Below, in pieces: positions 52,509 to 62,232 of a DNA stretch of 64,000 nucleotides. Position numbers and translations under genes: made by a program. The stretch comes from Sphingomonadaceae bacterium (GTDB lineage: Bacteria > Pseudomonadota > Alphaproteobacteria > Sphingomonadales > Sphingomonadaceae), in assembly GCA_020850455.1 (NCBI GenBank), contig JADZEQ010000010.1, positions 62,001 to 126,000 on the forward strand, in the 5' to 3' direction. The notes under the pieces were generated by a model. The model did no database searches and was not told where the DNA came from. It saw only the letters and a list, made by a program, of their open reading frames with translations. The stretch's first letter is position 1. Each line of letters begins with the position of its first letter.

Positions 52509-53630
52509 ATGCCCGATGATGCCCGCTTTGGCCTTGATCGACAGGTGACCCTCCCCGCCCAGCTCAAGCTGGATTGCGGGCAGATTTTGTCGCCGGTGAC
52601 GCTGGCTTATGAAAGCTACGGCAGCCTCAACCCCGACAAAAGCAATGCGATTTTAATTTGTCATGCGCTGACCGGCGACCAGCATGTCGCCTCTACCCAC
52701 CCAAAGACCGGCAAACCCGGTTGGTGGGCGCGGATGGTCGGGCCGGGCAAGCCGATTGATACCGACCGTTTTTGTGTCATCGCCGCCAATGCGATCGGCG
52801 GATGCATGGGTAGCAGCGGGCCGGAAACCCCCGCCCCGGATGGCGCGCCATGGGCGATGCGTTTTCCGGTGGTGACCATCGCCGACATGGCGCGCAGCCA
52901 AGCATTGTTGATGGATCATTTGGGCATCGAAAAACTCTACGCCGTGGTTGGCGGGTCAATGGGGGGGATGCAGGCGCTCGCCTGGGCGGCGCATTTTCCG
53001 ACGCGGGTCGGGGCGGCGCTGATCATCGCATCGACCGCACGGCATAGCGCGCAAAACATCGCCTTTCATGAGGTGGGACGACAGGCGATCATGGCTGATC
53101 CCCATTGGCGTCATGGCAATTATTATGAGGATGGGCAGGCGCCGGATGCTGGGCTGGCGGTGGCGCGGATGGCGGCGCACATCACCTATTTATCCGAACA
53201 TGGACTGACCGAAAAGTTTGGTCGCCGCTTGCAGGGGCGCGATGCCAAAAGCTTTGGTTTTGATGCAGATTTTCAGGTCGAATCCTATCTGCGCCATCAG
53301 GGCCTCAGCTTTACCGATCGTTTTGATGCCAACAGCTATCTCTATATCACCCGCGCCATCGATTATTTCGACTTGGCGGAGGAATTTGGCGGGCACCTCG
53401 CCCATGCGTTTCGCGGCACGCGCACGCGATTTTGCCTCGTCAGTTTTGACAGCGACTGGCTCTATCCCACCAGCGACAGCCGCACCATTGCCCATGCGCT
53501 CAACGCTGCAGGGGCGGAGGTGAGCGCGGTCGAATTGTCCAGCCCCTTTGGCCATGATGCCTTTTTCCTCGACCTGCCCGAATTCGACCGGGTGGTGGCA
53601 GGCTTCCTGAACATGGGGGCGGTTGGATGA
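52509..53630 (+). CDS. metX: Homoserine O-acyltransferase MetX
   Basis: A 373-residue alpha/beta hydrolase-fold enzyme activating homoserine for methionine synthesis. The nucleophile is in [16 protein letters not shown], the Asp in FDSDWLYP, and the His in [10 protein letters not shown]. Sequence alone does not separate acetyl- from succinyl-CoA use in this family. It shares ATGA with metW. The start is uncertain: ATG 52509 gives a normal N-terminus; 52479 and 52446 are in frame and none has a good ribosome site. No SAM riboswitch is apparent upstream. Confidence 0.92.
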   Translation: MPDDARFGLDRQVTLPAQLKLDCGQILSPVTLAYESYGSLNPDKSNAILICHALTGDQHVASTHPKTGKPGWWARMVGPGKPIDTDRFCVIAANAIGGCMGSSGPETPAPDGAPWAMRFPVVTIADMARSQALLMDHLGIEKLYAVVGGSMGGMQALAWAAHFPTRVGAALIIASTARHSAQNIAFHEVGRQAIMADPHWRHGNYYEDGQAPDAGLAVARMAAHITYLSEHGLTEKFGRRLQGRDAKSFGFDADFQVESYLRHQGLSFTDRFDANSYLYITRAIDYFDLAEEFGGHLAHAFRGTRTRFCLVSFDSDWLYPTSDSRTIAHALNAAGAEVSAVELSSPFGHDAFFLDLPEFDRVVAGFLNMGAVG

Positions 53631-54232
53631 GCGGCATGCTGCTGCGCCCCGACCTTGCGGTAATTGCCGATGCGGTGCGCGCGGGCAGCCGCGTTCTGGA
53701 TGTCGGTTGCGGCGATGGGGCGCTGCTCGACCATTTGCGCCGTGCCAAGGGGGTGGATGCGCGCGGGCTGGAAATTGACCCTGCCAATGTGTCGGCCTGC
53801 GTCGCGCGTGGCCTGTCGGTCATTCAGGGTGATGCCGACAGCGATTTGACCGATTACCCGCACGCCGCCTTTGACTATGCGATCCTGTCACAAACGCTGC
53901 AAACCACCAAAAGACCCGATCTGGTGGTCGATTCGCTGTTACGCATTGCGCGCCAAGCATTTGTTTCTTTTCCAAATTTTGCCCAATGGCGCATCCGGCT
54001 TGCGCTGGCCTTTGGTGGGCGGATGCCGGTGACACGGCAATTGCCCGCGCGTTGGTATGACACGCCCAATATCCACCATGTGACGATTGATGATTTTCGC
54101 AGCCTACTCGCCGAACGCGATATTGCGATTGATGGTCAATGGTTTTTGAGTGGTGAGCGACGGCGCAGCGCCGCGGCGGCCAATTTATTTGCCGACCATG
54201 GGGTGTTTCTGCTGCGGCGGAACGGCGAATAG
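53627..54232 (+). CDS. metW: Methionine biosynthesis protein MetW
   Basis: A 201-residue class I methyltransferase-fold protein that activates MetX. It has [28 protein letters not shown], and [20 protein letters not shown], typical of MetW. Overlaps metX by 4 bases, the standard metXW pair. It is convergent with the aldehyde dehydrogenase; a terminator lies between them. Confidence 0.92.
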   Translation: MSGMLLRPDLAVIADAVRAGSRVLDVGCGDGALLDHLRRAKGVDARGLEIDPANVSACVARGLSVIQGDADSDLTDYPHAAFDYAILSQTLQTTKRPDLVVDSLLRIARQAFVSFPNFAQWRIRLALAFGGRMPVTRQLPARWYDTPNIHHVTIDDFRSLLAERDIAIDGQWFLSGERRRSAAAANLFADHGVFLLRRNGE

Positions 54233-54236
54233 CAGC

Positions 54237-54263
54237 AAAAAGGGGGCGGTTGTGGCCGCCCCC
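54237..54263 (-). terminator. Terminator of the aldehyde dehydrogenase gene
   Basis: An 8-bp stem (GGGGGCGG/CCGCCCCC) with a 6-base loop; read leftward it ends in TTTTT. It lies 28 bases after the dehydrogenase stop and just after metW, so it may also slow metW read-through. Confidence 0.82.
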
Positions 54264-54290
54264 GATGTGCCTGAAACCCGATTCTCCGTT

Positions 54291-55709
54291 CTAAAGGCCG
54301 GAAATTGATTTCACTTCCATAAAATCCTTGAGGCCGTGGAGCCCCCCTTCGCGCCCATTGCCCGATTGCTTGTAACCGCCAAAGGGCGCGCCGGGGGCAG
54401 GCCCCCAATTATTGACCGCAACCATACCGGCGCGCAGCCGTGGTGCAACGCTTGCTGCCTTGGCAGGGTCGCCCGAAATCACCGCTGACAGGCCATAGGC
54501 GGTGTCATTGGCAATCTCGATCCCCTGTTCCAGATCATCATAAGCCATGACCGTGGCGACGGGGCCAAAAATCTCCTCCTGCGCGATGCGCATGTCGGGT
54601 GTGACGCCCGAAAAGACGGTCGGCTGGATATAATAGCCGCGATTGACGTTGGCCGGCAGGTCGGTGCCGCCGCATTCCAGCTTTGCGCCTTCGTCGATCG
54701 CCGATTGGATGAGGCTGCGGATCTTGTCATATTGTGCCTTGTTGACCACCGGCCCCAAATGCCCCCCTTCGGTCAGCGGGTCGCCCACCGGGGTTGCGCC
54801 ATACATGGCGGCAAGGAAACCGGCGGCTTCGGCTTCGCGTTCGCGCGGGACCAAGATGCGCGTCGGCGCGATGCAGCTTTGGCCGGTGTTGACCAATGGG
54901 CCCATGGCGGTCGGGGTCAGATGCTGGGCAAAATCGGCATCGGGCAGCACCAAATTGGGGGATTTGCCGCCCAATTCCTGATGGACGCGCTTTACCGTGT
55001 CGGCCGCCGCCTTGGCGACGAGGATGCCCGCGCGCGTCGAACCGGTAAAGCTGACCATTTCGACATCGCTGTGGGCCGAAATCGCCGCGCCGACCCCCGG
55101 CCCATCGCCCAGAACCAGATTGAATACCCCCGGCGGCACCCCGGCAGCGTCCAAAATCTCGGCAAAAATCACCGCATTGCCGGGACATTCTTCGGATGGT
55201 TTCAGCACCATCGTATTACCTGCGGCCAAAGCGGGCGCGACTTTGAGCGCAATTTGATTCAGCGGCCAGTTCCACGGCGTAATCATGCCGACAACGCCGA
55301 TCGGTTCATAATGGGTGCTATAGCCACCATGATTTTCGCTGAATTCAAAATTCTTGAGCGCTTCCATCGTCCCCAGAAAGCCGCCCATGCCCGCACCAAC
55401 CTGTGCGGTCATCGCGAAACTGACCGGCGCGCCCATTTCCTCTGCCATCGACCGACCAAGGTCGGCGGCACGTTTCTTATATTCCTCGACAATCCGCCCC
55501 ATCAGCGCCAGCCGTTCTTCGCGGCTGGTTTGCGAAAAGCTGGCAAAGGCGGCGCGCGCGGCGGCCACCGCTGCATCCACATCGGCGCTGGTGCCATAAA
55601 CGACGCGGCTGCACGCCTCCTCCGTTGAGGGGCTGATGACGTCATGGACGCTGCCGCCGATGCTATCGACCCATTGGCCGCCGATATAATGTCGCAGATA
55701 ATCGCCCAT
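54291..55709 (-). CDS. Aldehyde dehydrogenase family protein
   Basis: A 472-residue NAD(P)-dependent aldehyde dehydrogenase. The substrate/cofactor motifs are GMITPWNWPLNQIALKVAPA, FTGSTRAG, the general base Glu in HQELGGKSPNLVL, and the catalytic cysteine in NTGQSCIAPTRI; EEIFGPVATVMAYDD and GYKQSGNGREGG follow. Substrate unknown. ATG 55709 has GGGAGT 7 bases upstream. It stands alone, with a terminator downstream. Confidence 0.93.
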   Translation of the reverse strand: MGDYLRHYIGGQWVDSIGGSVHDVISPSTEEACSRVVYGTSADVDAAVAAARAAFASFSQTSREERLALMGRIVEEYKKRAADLGRSMAEEMGAPVSFAMTAQVGAGMGGFLGTMEALKNFEFSENHGGYSTHYEPIGVVGMITPWNWPLNQIALKVAPALAAGNTMVLKPSEECPGNAVIFAEILDAAGVPPGVFNLVLGDGPGVGAAISAHSDVEMVSFTGSTRAGILVAKAAADTVKRVHQELGGKSPNLVLPDADFAQHLTPTAMGPLVNTGQSCIAPTRILVPREREAEAAGFLAAMYGATPVGDPLTEGGHLGPVVNKAQYDKIRSLIQSAIDEGAKLECGGTDLPANVNRGYYIQPTVFSGVTPDMRIAQEEIFGPVATVMAYDDLEQGIEIANDTAYGLSAVISGDPAKAASVAPRLRAGMVAVNNWGPAPGAPFGGYKQSGNGREGGLHGLKDFMEVKSISGL

Positions 55710-55758
55710 CACATACTCCCGTCAAAAAGCTGATTCTGAATGGACAGGTTGCGGCAAT

Positions 55759-55777
55759 GGGTTGCGAGGTGCAACCC
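55759..55777. repeat. Hairpin downstream of the M20 peptidase gene
   Basis: GGGTTGC and GCAACCC separated by 5 bases. It lies 45 bases past the M20 stop on the leftward transcript and ahead of the aldehyde dehydrogenase promoter region. There is no T-tract leftward; it may be a factor-dependent stop or an RNA-stabilising element. Confidence 0.35.
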
Positions 55778-55821
55778 TTATTCACGCAAAATCGCCGATA
55801 TTTCAGCGTGCTGCCATATTC

Positions 55822-57138
55822 TCAATTGGCTGGACGTGCTTGGCGCGACAGGCGGCTGATCAATACCGCCGAACGCAGCGCCATCAGCGGGATGGTATCG
55901 AGCTCGAGCGTTTCGCCAATCGCATGGCTGCCGTTCGCCGACGGGCCAAGCCCGCCAAGCGTATCGACATAGGGGGCGGCAAAGCCCGAATCCGCCGCGC
56001 CCCGCCGGATCGGTGGCAGTGCAGGCATTTCGGCAAGTCGCATATCCCGATTGACGAGATTGAGCTGGTCGAGCAGCGCCTGATTGCCCGCGGTCGGGGA
56101 CATGGGCGGATAGCCATCGTCAAACACAATCTCTCCGCTGGTGCCGGGCAGATGCTGGGCGACGATTTCGGTCATCCGTGCGCGCACCCGGGCATCTTGT
56201 TCGACCGTCAGGCTGCGCAAATCACCGCGCGCCACCGCATCGGCGGGGATGATGTTGGTCTTGCCGCGCCCGTCGGCGCGTTCGAGCGTCGTGTCGAACT
56301 GGGCAGGCGTGCCGCCCGCGACCAAGGACACATTATAGGTTAAATTGGGCTCGCGCAGTTCGCGGCGAAATGCGTCCAAAATCCGCGCCATTTCATAAAT
56401 CGCGCCATAGCCGACGCCGTCGGAAAAAATGCCGCTGCTATGCCCGCTTTCGCTGTGGATATTGATCTGCCAATTGCTCGACGAGCGGCGGGCGATGGTG
56501 CCATAATCATGGCTGTCGTCGCGGACGAGATTTTCATATTCGAGCGCGACATCCGCCCATTGCGCCGCTGCAACCAAATCGCCGCGCGACAGCGCAACCG
56601 GTGAACCCATGCGTTCCTCATCCCCGGTCAACACCACCTTGATATCGGCATTGGTCAAGGTGCCAGCGTCGCGCATCGCACGCAAAATGGCGATGATGAC
56701 GACCAGTCCACCCTTGTCATCGCCAACGCCGGGGCCGGTCGCGATATTGCCCGCGACGCTATAGTGTTGAAAGGGGGAATCGGCTTCAAATACGGTGTCG
56801 AGGTGGCCGATCATCAGCACGCGTTTGCCGCGCCCATTGCCAACGTGGGTCGCAATAATATGTCCGGCGCGGTGGAACGGCGTGCCATCGACCCACTGGA
56901 CATCAAAGCCCAATGCTTCGAGTTCGCTGCGCATCATCTGCCCGACGATGCGTACCCCTTCGCTGTTGAGCGTGCCGCTGTTCTGATTGACCAGTCGCTC
57001 GAGCAATGTCGTCCCATAAGCGCGGTCGCTTTCGACAAAGCGCGCCATGCGGTTTTCCGCCGGGGTTGCGGCCGCCTGCGCGGCGCAACTGATGGGGACA
57101 AGGGTGAAGAGCGCGATTGCGCGAAGCCAGTTCCACAT
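55822..57138 (-). CDS. Exported M20 family metallopeptidase
   Basis: A 438-residue secreted zinc peptidase related to glutamate carboxypeptidases. After a signal peptide (ISCAAQAAA) the metal motifs appear: IGHLDTVFE, GPGVGDDKGGL, and TGDEERMGS with the catalytic Glu pair; the dimerisation domain contains SESGHSSGIF and the distal histidine is in NGSHAIGETLE. It probably trims peptides or folate-like conjugates in the periplasm. It stands between aldehyde dehydrogenase and glnA, leftward. Confidence 0.9.
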   Translation of the reverse strand: MWNWLRAIALFTLVPISCAAQAAATPAENRMARFVESDRAYGTTLLERLVNQNSGTLNSEGVRIVGQMMRSELEALGFDVQWVDGTPFHRAGHIIATHVGNGRGKRVLMIGHLDTVFEADSPFQHYSVAGNIATGPGVGDDKGGLVVIIAILRAMRDAGTLTNADIKVVLTGDEERMGSPVALSRGDLVAAAQWADVALEYENLVRDDSHDYGTIARRSSSNWQINIHSESGHSSGIFSDGVGYGAIYEMARILDAFRRELREPNLTYNVSLVAGGTPAQFDTTLERADGRGKTNIIPADAVARGDLRSLTVEQDARVRARMTEIVAQHLPGTSGEIVFDDGYPPMSPTAGNQALLDQLNLVNRDMRLAEMPALPPIRRGAADSGFAAPYVDTLGGLGPSANGSHAIGETLELDTIPLMALRSAVLISRLSRQARPAN

Positions 57139-57207
57139 GCGCCAAAGCTATGGCGCGCGGCGCATTGCGGCAAGCAAAATTGACGTCATGCTGCCGATAT
57201 CGGGCGC

Positions 57208-57240
57208 AAAAAGGGGCGCATGGCCTGTCGCCTGCGCCCC
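57208..57240 (-). terminator. Terminator of the glnBA operon
   Basis: Read leftward, GGGGCGCA pairs with TGCGCCCC and is followed by TTTTT, 32 bases after the glnA stop. Confidence 0.87.
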
Positions 57241-57271
57241 CATATTGCTTTTGTCGTCGGATCGGTGGCGA

Positions 57272-58684
57272 TCAGGCGCTGTAATACATGTCGAATTCGA
57301 CCGCGCTCGGCGTCATTTCCCAACGGTAAACTTCTGCCCATTTCAGTTCGACATAGGCTTCGATTTGATCCTTGGAAAAGACATCACCTTTGAGGAGAAA
57401 TTGGTGGTCGGCGCTGAGTGCTTCCAACGCTTCGCGCAGCGAACCACAGACGGTCGGCACATCCTTTAATTCTTCGGGCGGCAGATCATAGAGATTCTTG
57501 TCCATCGCATCGCCGGGGTGGATGCGGTTCTCAATCCCGTCGAGCCCGGCCATCAGCAAAGCGGCATAGGCAAGATAGGGGTTGGCCATGGCGTCGGGGA
57601 AACGGAATTCGACGCGTTTTGCCTTGGCCCCTGCGCCATAAGGAATACGGCAGGAGGCGGAGCGATTGCGGCTCGAATAAGCGAGCAGCACCGGTGCCTC
57701 AAAACCCGGCACCAGCCGTTTGTAGCTGTTGGTTGACGGGTTGGTAAAGGCGTTCAGCGCCTTGGCATGTTTGATGACGCCGCCGATGAAATAAAGACAG
57801 GTGTCCGACAGCCCGGCATAGCCATTGCCCGCGAACAGCGGGCTGCCCTTGGCCCATAGCGACATATGGGTGTGCATGCCCGAACCATTATCATCCTTGA
57901 TCGGCTTGGGCATGAAGGTTGCCGTCTTGCCATAGGCTTGGGCAACCTGATGGACGACATATTTATAGACCTGCATATTATCGGCGGTCTTGACCAGCGT
58001 ATCAAAGGTCAGGCCCAATTCATGCTGCGCGGCGGCCACCTCATGATGGTGCTTGTCCATGTTGAGGCCCATTTCGCGCATCGTCGATACCATTTCGGCG
58101 CGGATATCGACCGCGCTGTCCACCGGCGCGACCGGGAAATAGCCGCCCTTGGCGCGCGGACGGTGCGCCAGATTGCCGCCTTCATATTGCCGACCGCTGT
58201 TCGTCGGCAGTTCGATGTCATCGATGCTATAGCCCGAACCGGCATAGCCATTTTCAAAGCGGACATCGTCGAACATGAAAAATTCGGCTTCGGGGCCGAC
58301 ATAGATGGTGTCGGCAATACCGCTCGCCTGCACATAGGCTTCGGCGCGCTTAGCGGTCGAACGCGGGTCACGCGCATAAAGTTCGCCGGTCGATGGTTCG
58401 ACGATATCGCAGAAAATGACCAGCATCGGCGTCGCGCTGAACGGGTCGATATGGACGGCGTCCAGATCGGGCTTCAGAATCATGTCGGATTCGTTGATCG
58501 CCTTCCATCCTTCGATCGACGAACCGTCGAACATCAAGCCATCTTCGAGCTGGTCTTCGTCGATCAACGCGGCGGTCATCGTCAGATGCTGCCACTTGCC
58601 CTTGGGGTCGGTGAAGCGCAGATCGACCCACTCCACCTCTTTCTCGGCGATCAGGTTCAAAATGTCCTTGGGGCTGTTGGCCAT
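57272..58684 (-). CDS. glnA: Glutamine synthetase type I
   Basis: A 470-residue enzyme that forms glutamine from glutamate, ammonia and ATP. It has the N-terminal [20 protein letters not shown], the Glu-containing [14 protein letters not shown], the ATP-site segment [12 protein letters not shown], and the adenylylation site [10 protein letters not shown] with Tyr399. The adenylylated tyrosine marks the regulated GSI-beta form controlled by GlnE and PII. AAGGA lies 9 bases before the ATG. It follows glnB by 60 bases. Confidence 0.97.
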   Translation of the reverse strand: MANSPKDILNLIAEKEVEWVDLRFTDPKGKWQHLTMTAALIDEDQLEDGLMFDGSSIEGWKAINESDMILKPDLDAVHIDPFSATPMLVIFCDIVEPSTGELYARDPRSTAKRAEAYVQASGIADTIYVGPEAEFFMFDDVRFENGYAGSGYSIDDIELPTNSGRQYEGGNLAHRPRAKGGYFPVAPVDSAVDIRAEMVSTMREMGLNMDKHHHEVAAAQHELGLTFDTLVKTADNMQVYKYVVHQVAQAYGKTATFMPKPIKDDNGSGMHTHMSLWAKGSPLFAGNGYAGLSDTCLYFIGGVIKHAKALNAFTNPSTNSYKRLVPGFEAPVLLAYSSRNRSASCRIPYGAGAKAKRVEFRFPDAMANPYLAYAALLMAGLDGIENRIHPGDAMDKNLYDLPPEELKDVPTVCGSLREALEALSADHQFLLKGDVFSKDQIEAYVELKWAEVYRWEMTPSAVEFDMYYSA

Positions 58685-58744
58685 GCGTGCTGTTCCTTAT
58701 GTCTTGCGAATATTATTTTTTGGTGGTGGTGGTTGGGGCGGGGG

Positions 58745-59095
<351 letters not shown>

Positions 59096-59148
59096 TCACG
59101 GGAAAGGGGGCACGCATGGCCGAACCATGGCGCGTCAACCATCTGTTA

Positions 59149-59164
59149 TGCAGAAATTGTGCCA
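59149..59164 (-). promoter_or_regulatory. Sigma-54 (RpoN) promoter of glnBA
   Basis: Read leftward: TGGCACAATTTCTGCA. The -24 GG and -12 GC dinucleotides are exactly 10 bases apart, as in the RpoN consensus TGGCACN5TTGCA; only the first T of the -12 element differs. Transcription would start about 50-55 bases before the glnB start codon. No clear NtrC site pair was found upstream by eye. Confidence 0.72.
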
Positions 59165-59235
59165 GTTCGCTCGGGGCTAGGATATGCGGGGGCCAGCAGT
59201 GGGTTGCGGGCAATTTCACCACCTTTTGCTGCCAC

Positions 59236-59256
59236 AAAAACGGGCAATTGCGCCCG
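59236..59256 (-). terminator. Terminator of map
   Basis: Read leftward: CGGGC, a 6-base loop GCAATT, GCCCG, then TTTTT; it lies 30 bases after the map stop and upstream of the glnBA promoter. Confidence 0.75.
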
Positions 59257-59285
59257 GCCTGCCCATTTTTGGGGCAGCGGGCGGT

Positions 59286-60104
59286 TCAATAGGGCGGGTG
59301 GTCAAACCCACCGGGGCTGCGCGTGAAAATCTCACACCCATCCTCGGTAATGCCGATGCTATGTTCAAACTGGGCCGACAGGCTGCGGTCGCGGGTGACC
59401 GCGGTCCACCCATCGTCGAGCAATTTTACCCCCGGCTTGCCCAGATTAATCATCGGTTCGATGGTGAAAAACATCCCGGGGCGCAGTTCCGGCCCGGTGC
59501 CGGGGCGACCAAAATGGACGATTTCGGGGGCATCATGGAATAATTTGCCAAGCCCATGGCCGCAAAAATCGCGCACCACGCCATAACGCTGCCGTTCGGC
59601 ATGTGCCTGAATCGCGGCACCAATATCCCCCACATGCTTGCCCGGACGCGCCTGTTCGATGCCCAGCCACAGACATTCATACGTCACATCGACCAGTCGC
59701 CGTGCGCGCAGCGGCACATCGCCGATCAGGAACATGCGGCTGGTGTCGCCGTGCCAGCCATCGACGATGACAGTGATGTCGATGTTGACGATATCGCCGT
59801 CTTTTAGCGTTTTTTCGGACGGAATGCCGTGACAGACGACATGGTTGATCGAAATGCAACTGGCATGGGCATAGCCGCGATAGCCGACGGTTGCCGGTAC
59901 CGCGCCTGCCGCCAAGACGAAATCGAGCACCAATTTGTCGAGTTCGGCGGTAATCGCGCCGGGCACCACATGGGGGATGAGCATGTCGAGCGCGGCGGCG
60001 GCGAGCGCCCCGGCGCGCCGCATTCCGGCAAAGCCGTCCGCTCCATGCAGCTTGATGCTGCCGTCGCGCAGCATATTTTCCTGATCGGCGATGACATATT
60101 GCAT
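59286..60104 (-). CDS. map: Methionine aminopeptidase type I
   Basis: A 272-residue dinuclear metal peptidase that removes N-terminal methionine from new proteins. Metal ligands are recognisable: Asp pair in VNIDITVIVDGWHGDTSRMF, His in GHGLGKLFHDAPEI, Glu in FTIEPMINLG and Glu in QFEHSIGITEDG. Residue CHGIPS also matches. Length is slightly above the minimal type I enzyme. It is closed by a terminator. Confidence 0.96.
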   Translation of the reverse strand: MQYVIADQENMLRDGSIKLHGADGFAGMRRAGALAAAALDMLIPHVVPGAITAELDKLVLDFVLAAGAVPATVGYRGYAHASCISINHVVCHGIPSEKTLKDGDIVNIDITVIVDGWHGDTSRMFLIGDVPLRARRLVDVTYECLWLGIEQARPGKHVGDIGAAIQAHAERQRYGVVRDFCGHGLGKLFHDAPEIVHFGRPGTGPELRPGMFFTIEPMINLGKPGVKLLDDGWTAVTRDRSLSAQFEHSIGITEDGCEIFTRSPGGFDHPPY

Positions 60105-60176
60105 GGCCGGGGGCTATAGCAGCGCCGGATGGATAAGGCGAGGGGGCGTCTGTGCCGTGCGCGCCCGCTTGCCCGA

Positions 60177-61286
60177 TTAGCGCAGCGCCGCCGCCGCATC
60201 GACAATGTCGCTATCGACCATCATGCCCAGATAGGCATCGAAATAGGGTTTGTGCGATGCGCCAACGATATTGAGCACGCGTGCGCCCGGCTGCGCGGTC
60301 ATCGCCGCACGTATATTGGCAACCATGCGCAAATTGCGCGTTTCCCACCAACCGATATAGCGCCGGACAATCAGCGGATCCTGCGCTGCGCGCACCGCTG
60401 CATGATGGTCGGCATCCATCGCATTGCGCAGCGTCGCCGGGTCATTGAGCCAGCGGAAATAGTCGAGCGCGCTCCCGCCATGGCCGATGCGGTCCAGCTG
60501 CTGTGCATCGGCTGCCCGATTGGCGGCATTGATCGGTTGCGACCAAAGGGCTTGGAGCGCGGATTCGAGCGCCGCCATATCCGCCTGCGGAATTGCGCCG
60601 TCGGCACTGTGGTCATCAATCGGATATACACGGTTCAGGCCCAGCCGTGCGGCAACGACGGCGGCCACCTCATAGCTTTCGTTCATCCGCCCGGTACGGG
60701 TCATCAGGCGGAGCAAAACATCATCCACCCCGTCGCCCGCATGGCGTTCACTTTCGGGCAGTTGCAGCCATTGGACATAGGCCGATGGCCGGTCGTTCGC
60801 CGCATAGAATAGGCTGGCCAAGTGGCGGCGCTGCGCGGGGCTCGGGTCGGCTGGCCAATTGGCAAGCGTGGTTTCGATGGCGACCCGCGCGGCGGCGACG
60901 TCCATACCGGTTGCCCGTTCCGCCTCTGCCGTATCGTTGCAATATTGGCTGGCAACATCGACATAGATGGCTGGATTGGCGCTGAGCAGCGCGCATTGTT
61001 CGCCCGAAATCCCTTCGTAGGTGATGATATTGGGGGCAAAGCTGCGCAATTTTTCGATCAGCGGTTCCAAATCGGCCCGGCTCAGCCGATCCGACAGACC
61101 GGACAGATGCGCCATGCCCAGCGTCAATATCTGGTTGGGCGCGCTGGTCAGTTCGCCGCGCCAACTATGTGGTTCGACGGCTGGCGGGGCAGTGGCGATA
61201 TCCGCGCGCACGGCCTGCTCGGCTTGGAGCGGCGTGGTCGCGGCAACCAGCAGCGCGATGATCGACAATTTGATGGAATGGCGCAT
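60177..61286 (-). CDS. Exported DUF5694-like protein
   Basis: A 369-residue secreted protein (signal peptide LVAATTPLQA). The mature N-terminus, ILTLGMAHLSGLSDRLSRAD then FAPNIITYEGISGEQCALL, and the end ARVLNIVGASHKPYFDAYLG, resemble DUF5694 and the wider TraB/erythromycin-esterase-like fold, which carries conserved His and Glu residues at these places. The middle is helical. Function unknown. ATG 61286 has GTGAGA just upstream and lies behind an AT-rich palindrome. Confidence 0.72.
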   Translation of the reverse strand: MRHSIKLSIIALLVAATTPLQAEQAVRADIATAPPAVEPHSWRGELTSAPNQILTLGMAHLSGLSDRLSRADLEPLIEKLRSFAPNIITYEGISGEQCALLSANPAIYVDVASQYCNDTAEAERATGMDVAAARVAIETTLANWPADPSPAQRRHLASLFYAANDRPSAYVQWLQLPESERHAGDGVDDVLLRLMTRTGRMNESYEVAAVVAARLGLNRVYPIDDHSADGAIPQADMAALESALQALWSQPINAANRAADAQQLDRIGHGGSALDYFRWLNDPATLRNAMDADHHAAVRAAQDPLIVRRYIGWWETRNLRMVANIRAAMTAQPGARVLNIVGASHKPYFDAYLGMMVDSDIVDAAAALR

Positions 61287-61298
61287 AATTCTCACTGT

Positions 61299-61320
61299 AT
61301 TATGTGTATCATACAATAAT
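61299..61320. promoter_or_regulatory. AT-rich palindrome between divergent genes, possible operator
   Basis: TGTAT-C-ATACA (61305-61315) is a perfect 11-base palindrome, flanked by ATTAT on one side and ATAAT on the other, offset by one base. Read leftward it contains TATGAT, a good -10-like hexamer for the DUF5694-like gene. It may bind a dimeric repressor. Confidence 0.45.
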
Positions 61321-61382
61321 CAATATGCCGCAGCTTGCGCAAGCCCCTTTTCATCGCGGGCAATGCGGTTATGGCTTGCACC

Positions 61383-62141
61383 ATGTCAGCAGCACGCATC
61401 TGGACCGCCGCCCTCATCATCATCGGGGATGAGATTTTGTCCGGCCGGACAGAGGATAAGAATATCGGGCAGATCGCCCGCTGGCTCAATGTACAGGGCA
61501 TTCGCCTCGCCGAAGTGCGTGTCGTCGGTGATGTGGAGGATGCGATTGTCGATGCGGTGCGCCGCTTGTCTGCCGCGCATGATTATCTTTTTACCACCGG
61601 CGGGATCGGCCCGACGCATGATGACATCACGGTCGACGCAATCGCCAAGGCGCTGGGTGTGGGGGTGGAACATCATCCCGATGCGGTGGCGGTGCTCACC
61701 CGCTATTACGCCAATAAGGGCGGGGTGAATGATGCGCGACTGCGCATGGCGCGGGTTCCCGCTGGCGCGGAATTGATCGCCAACCGTATGTCGGGCGCGC
61801 CGGGTATTCGCCATGGCAATATCTTCATCATGGCGGGGGTGCCCGCGATTACCGCCGGGATGCTCGACGCGTTGACCGGCAGTTTGCAGGGCGGTGCGCC
61901 CTTGCTGTCGACCAGCATTGGTTGCTGGGTGCAGGAAAGCGAAATTGCCGATCTGCTGCGCGAACAGGAACGGGTGCATGATGGCTGCCAGATCGGCAGC
62001 TACCCCTTTTTCCGCGAAGGGCGTGTCGGCTGCAATTTCATCATTCGCAGCGTCGATCCGGCGCAACTCGACGCGTGCAGCGGCGCGCTTTCTGCGGCGC
62101 TCGACGCCATGGGCTATCCGCCAATTGCTGGCGGCATTTAG
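61383..62141 (+). CDS. CinA-like molybdopterin-binding domain protein
   Basis: A 252-residue protein of the MoCF-biosynthesis/CinA N-terminal family: ALIIIGDEILSGRTEDKNIG, then VGDVEDAIVDAVRRLSAAHD and FTTGGIGPTHDDITVDAIAK, the phosphate-binding signature. The C-terminal deamidase domain of full CinA is absent, so it is the short form annotated as competence/damage-inducible or molybdopterin-binding protein. Possible activity on pyridine nucleotide derivatives is only inferred. ATG 61371 is an alternative start. Confidence 0.87.
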   Translation: MSAARIWTAALIIIGDEILSGRTEDKNIGQIARWLNVQGIRLAEVRVVGDVEDAIVDAVRRLSAAHDYLFTTGGIGPTHDDITVDAIAKALGVGVEHHPDAVAVLTRYYANKGGVNDARLRMARVPAGAELIANRMSGAPGIRHGNIFIMAGVPAITAGMLDALTGSLQGGAPLLSTSIGCWVQESEIADLLREQERVHDGCQIGSYPFFREGRVGCNFIIRSVDPAQLDACSGALSAALDAMGYPPIAGGI

Positions 62142-62153
62142 CCTTAAAAAAAT

Positions 62154-62203
62154 GCCCCCGCCGCGCCACCCAATCCGAATGGGATGATGCAGCGGGGGCT
62201 TTT
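62154..62203. terminator. Bidirectional terminator between cinA-like and TonB receptor genes
   Basis: GCCCCCGC and GCGGGGGC form a stem around a 30-base loop, with a run of A before it and TTTT after it, so it can act on both convergent genes. Confidence 0.75.
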
Positions 62204-62232
62204 CGGCGCCGACCGAACCCTTGTTATCGCGT

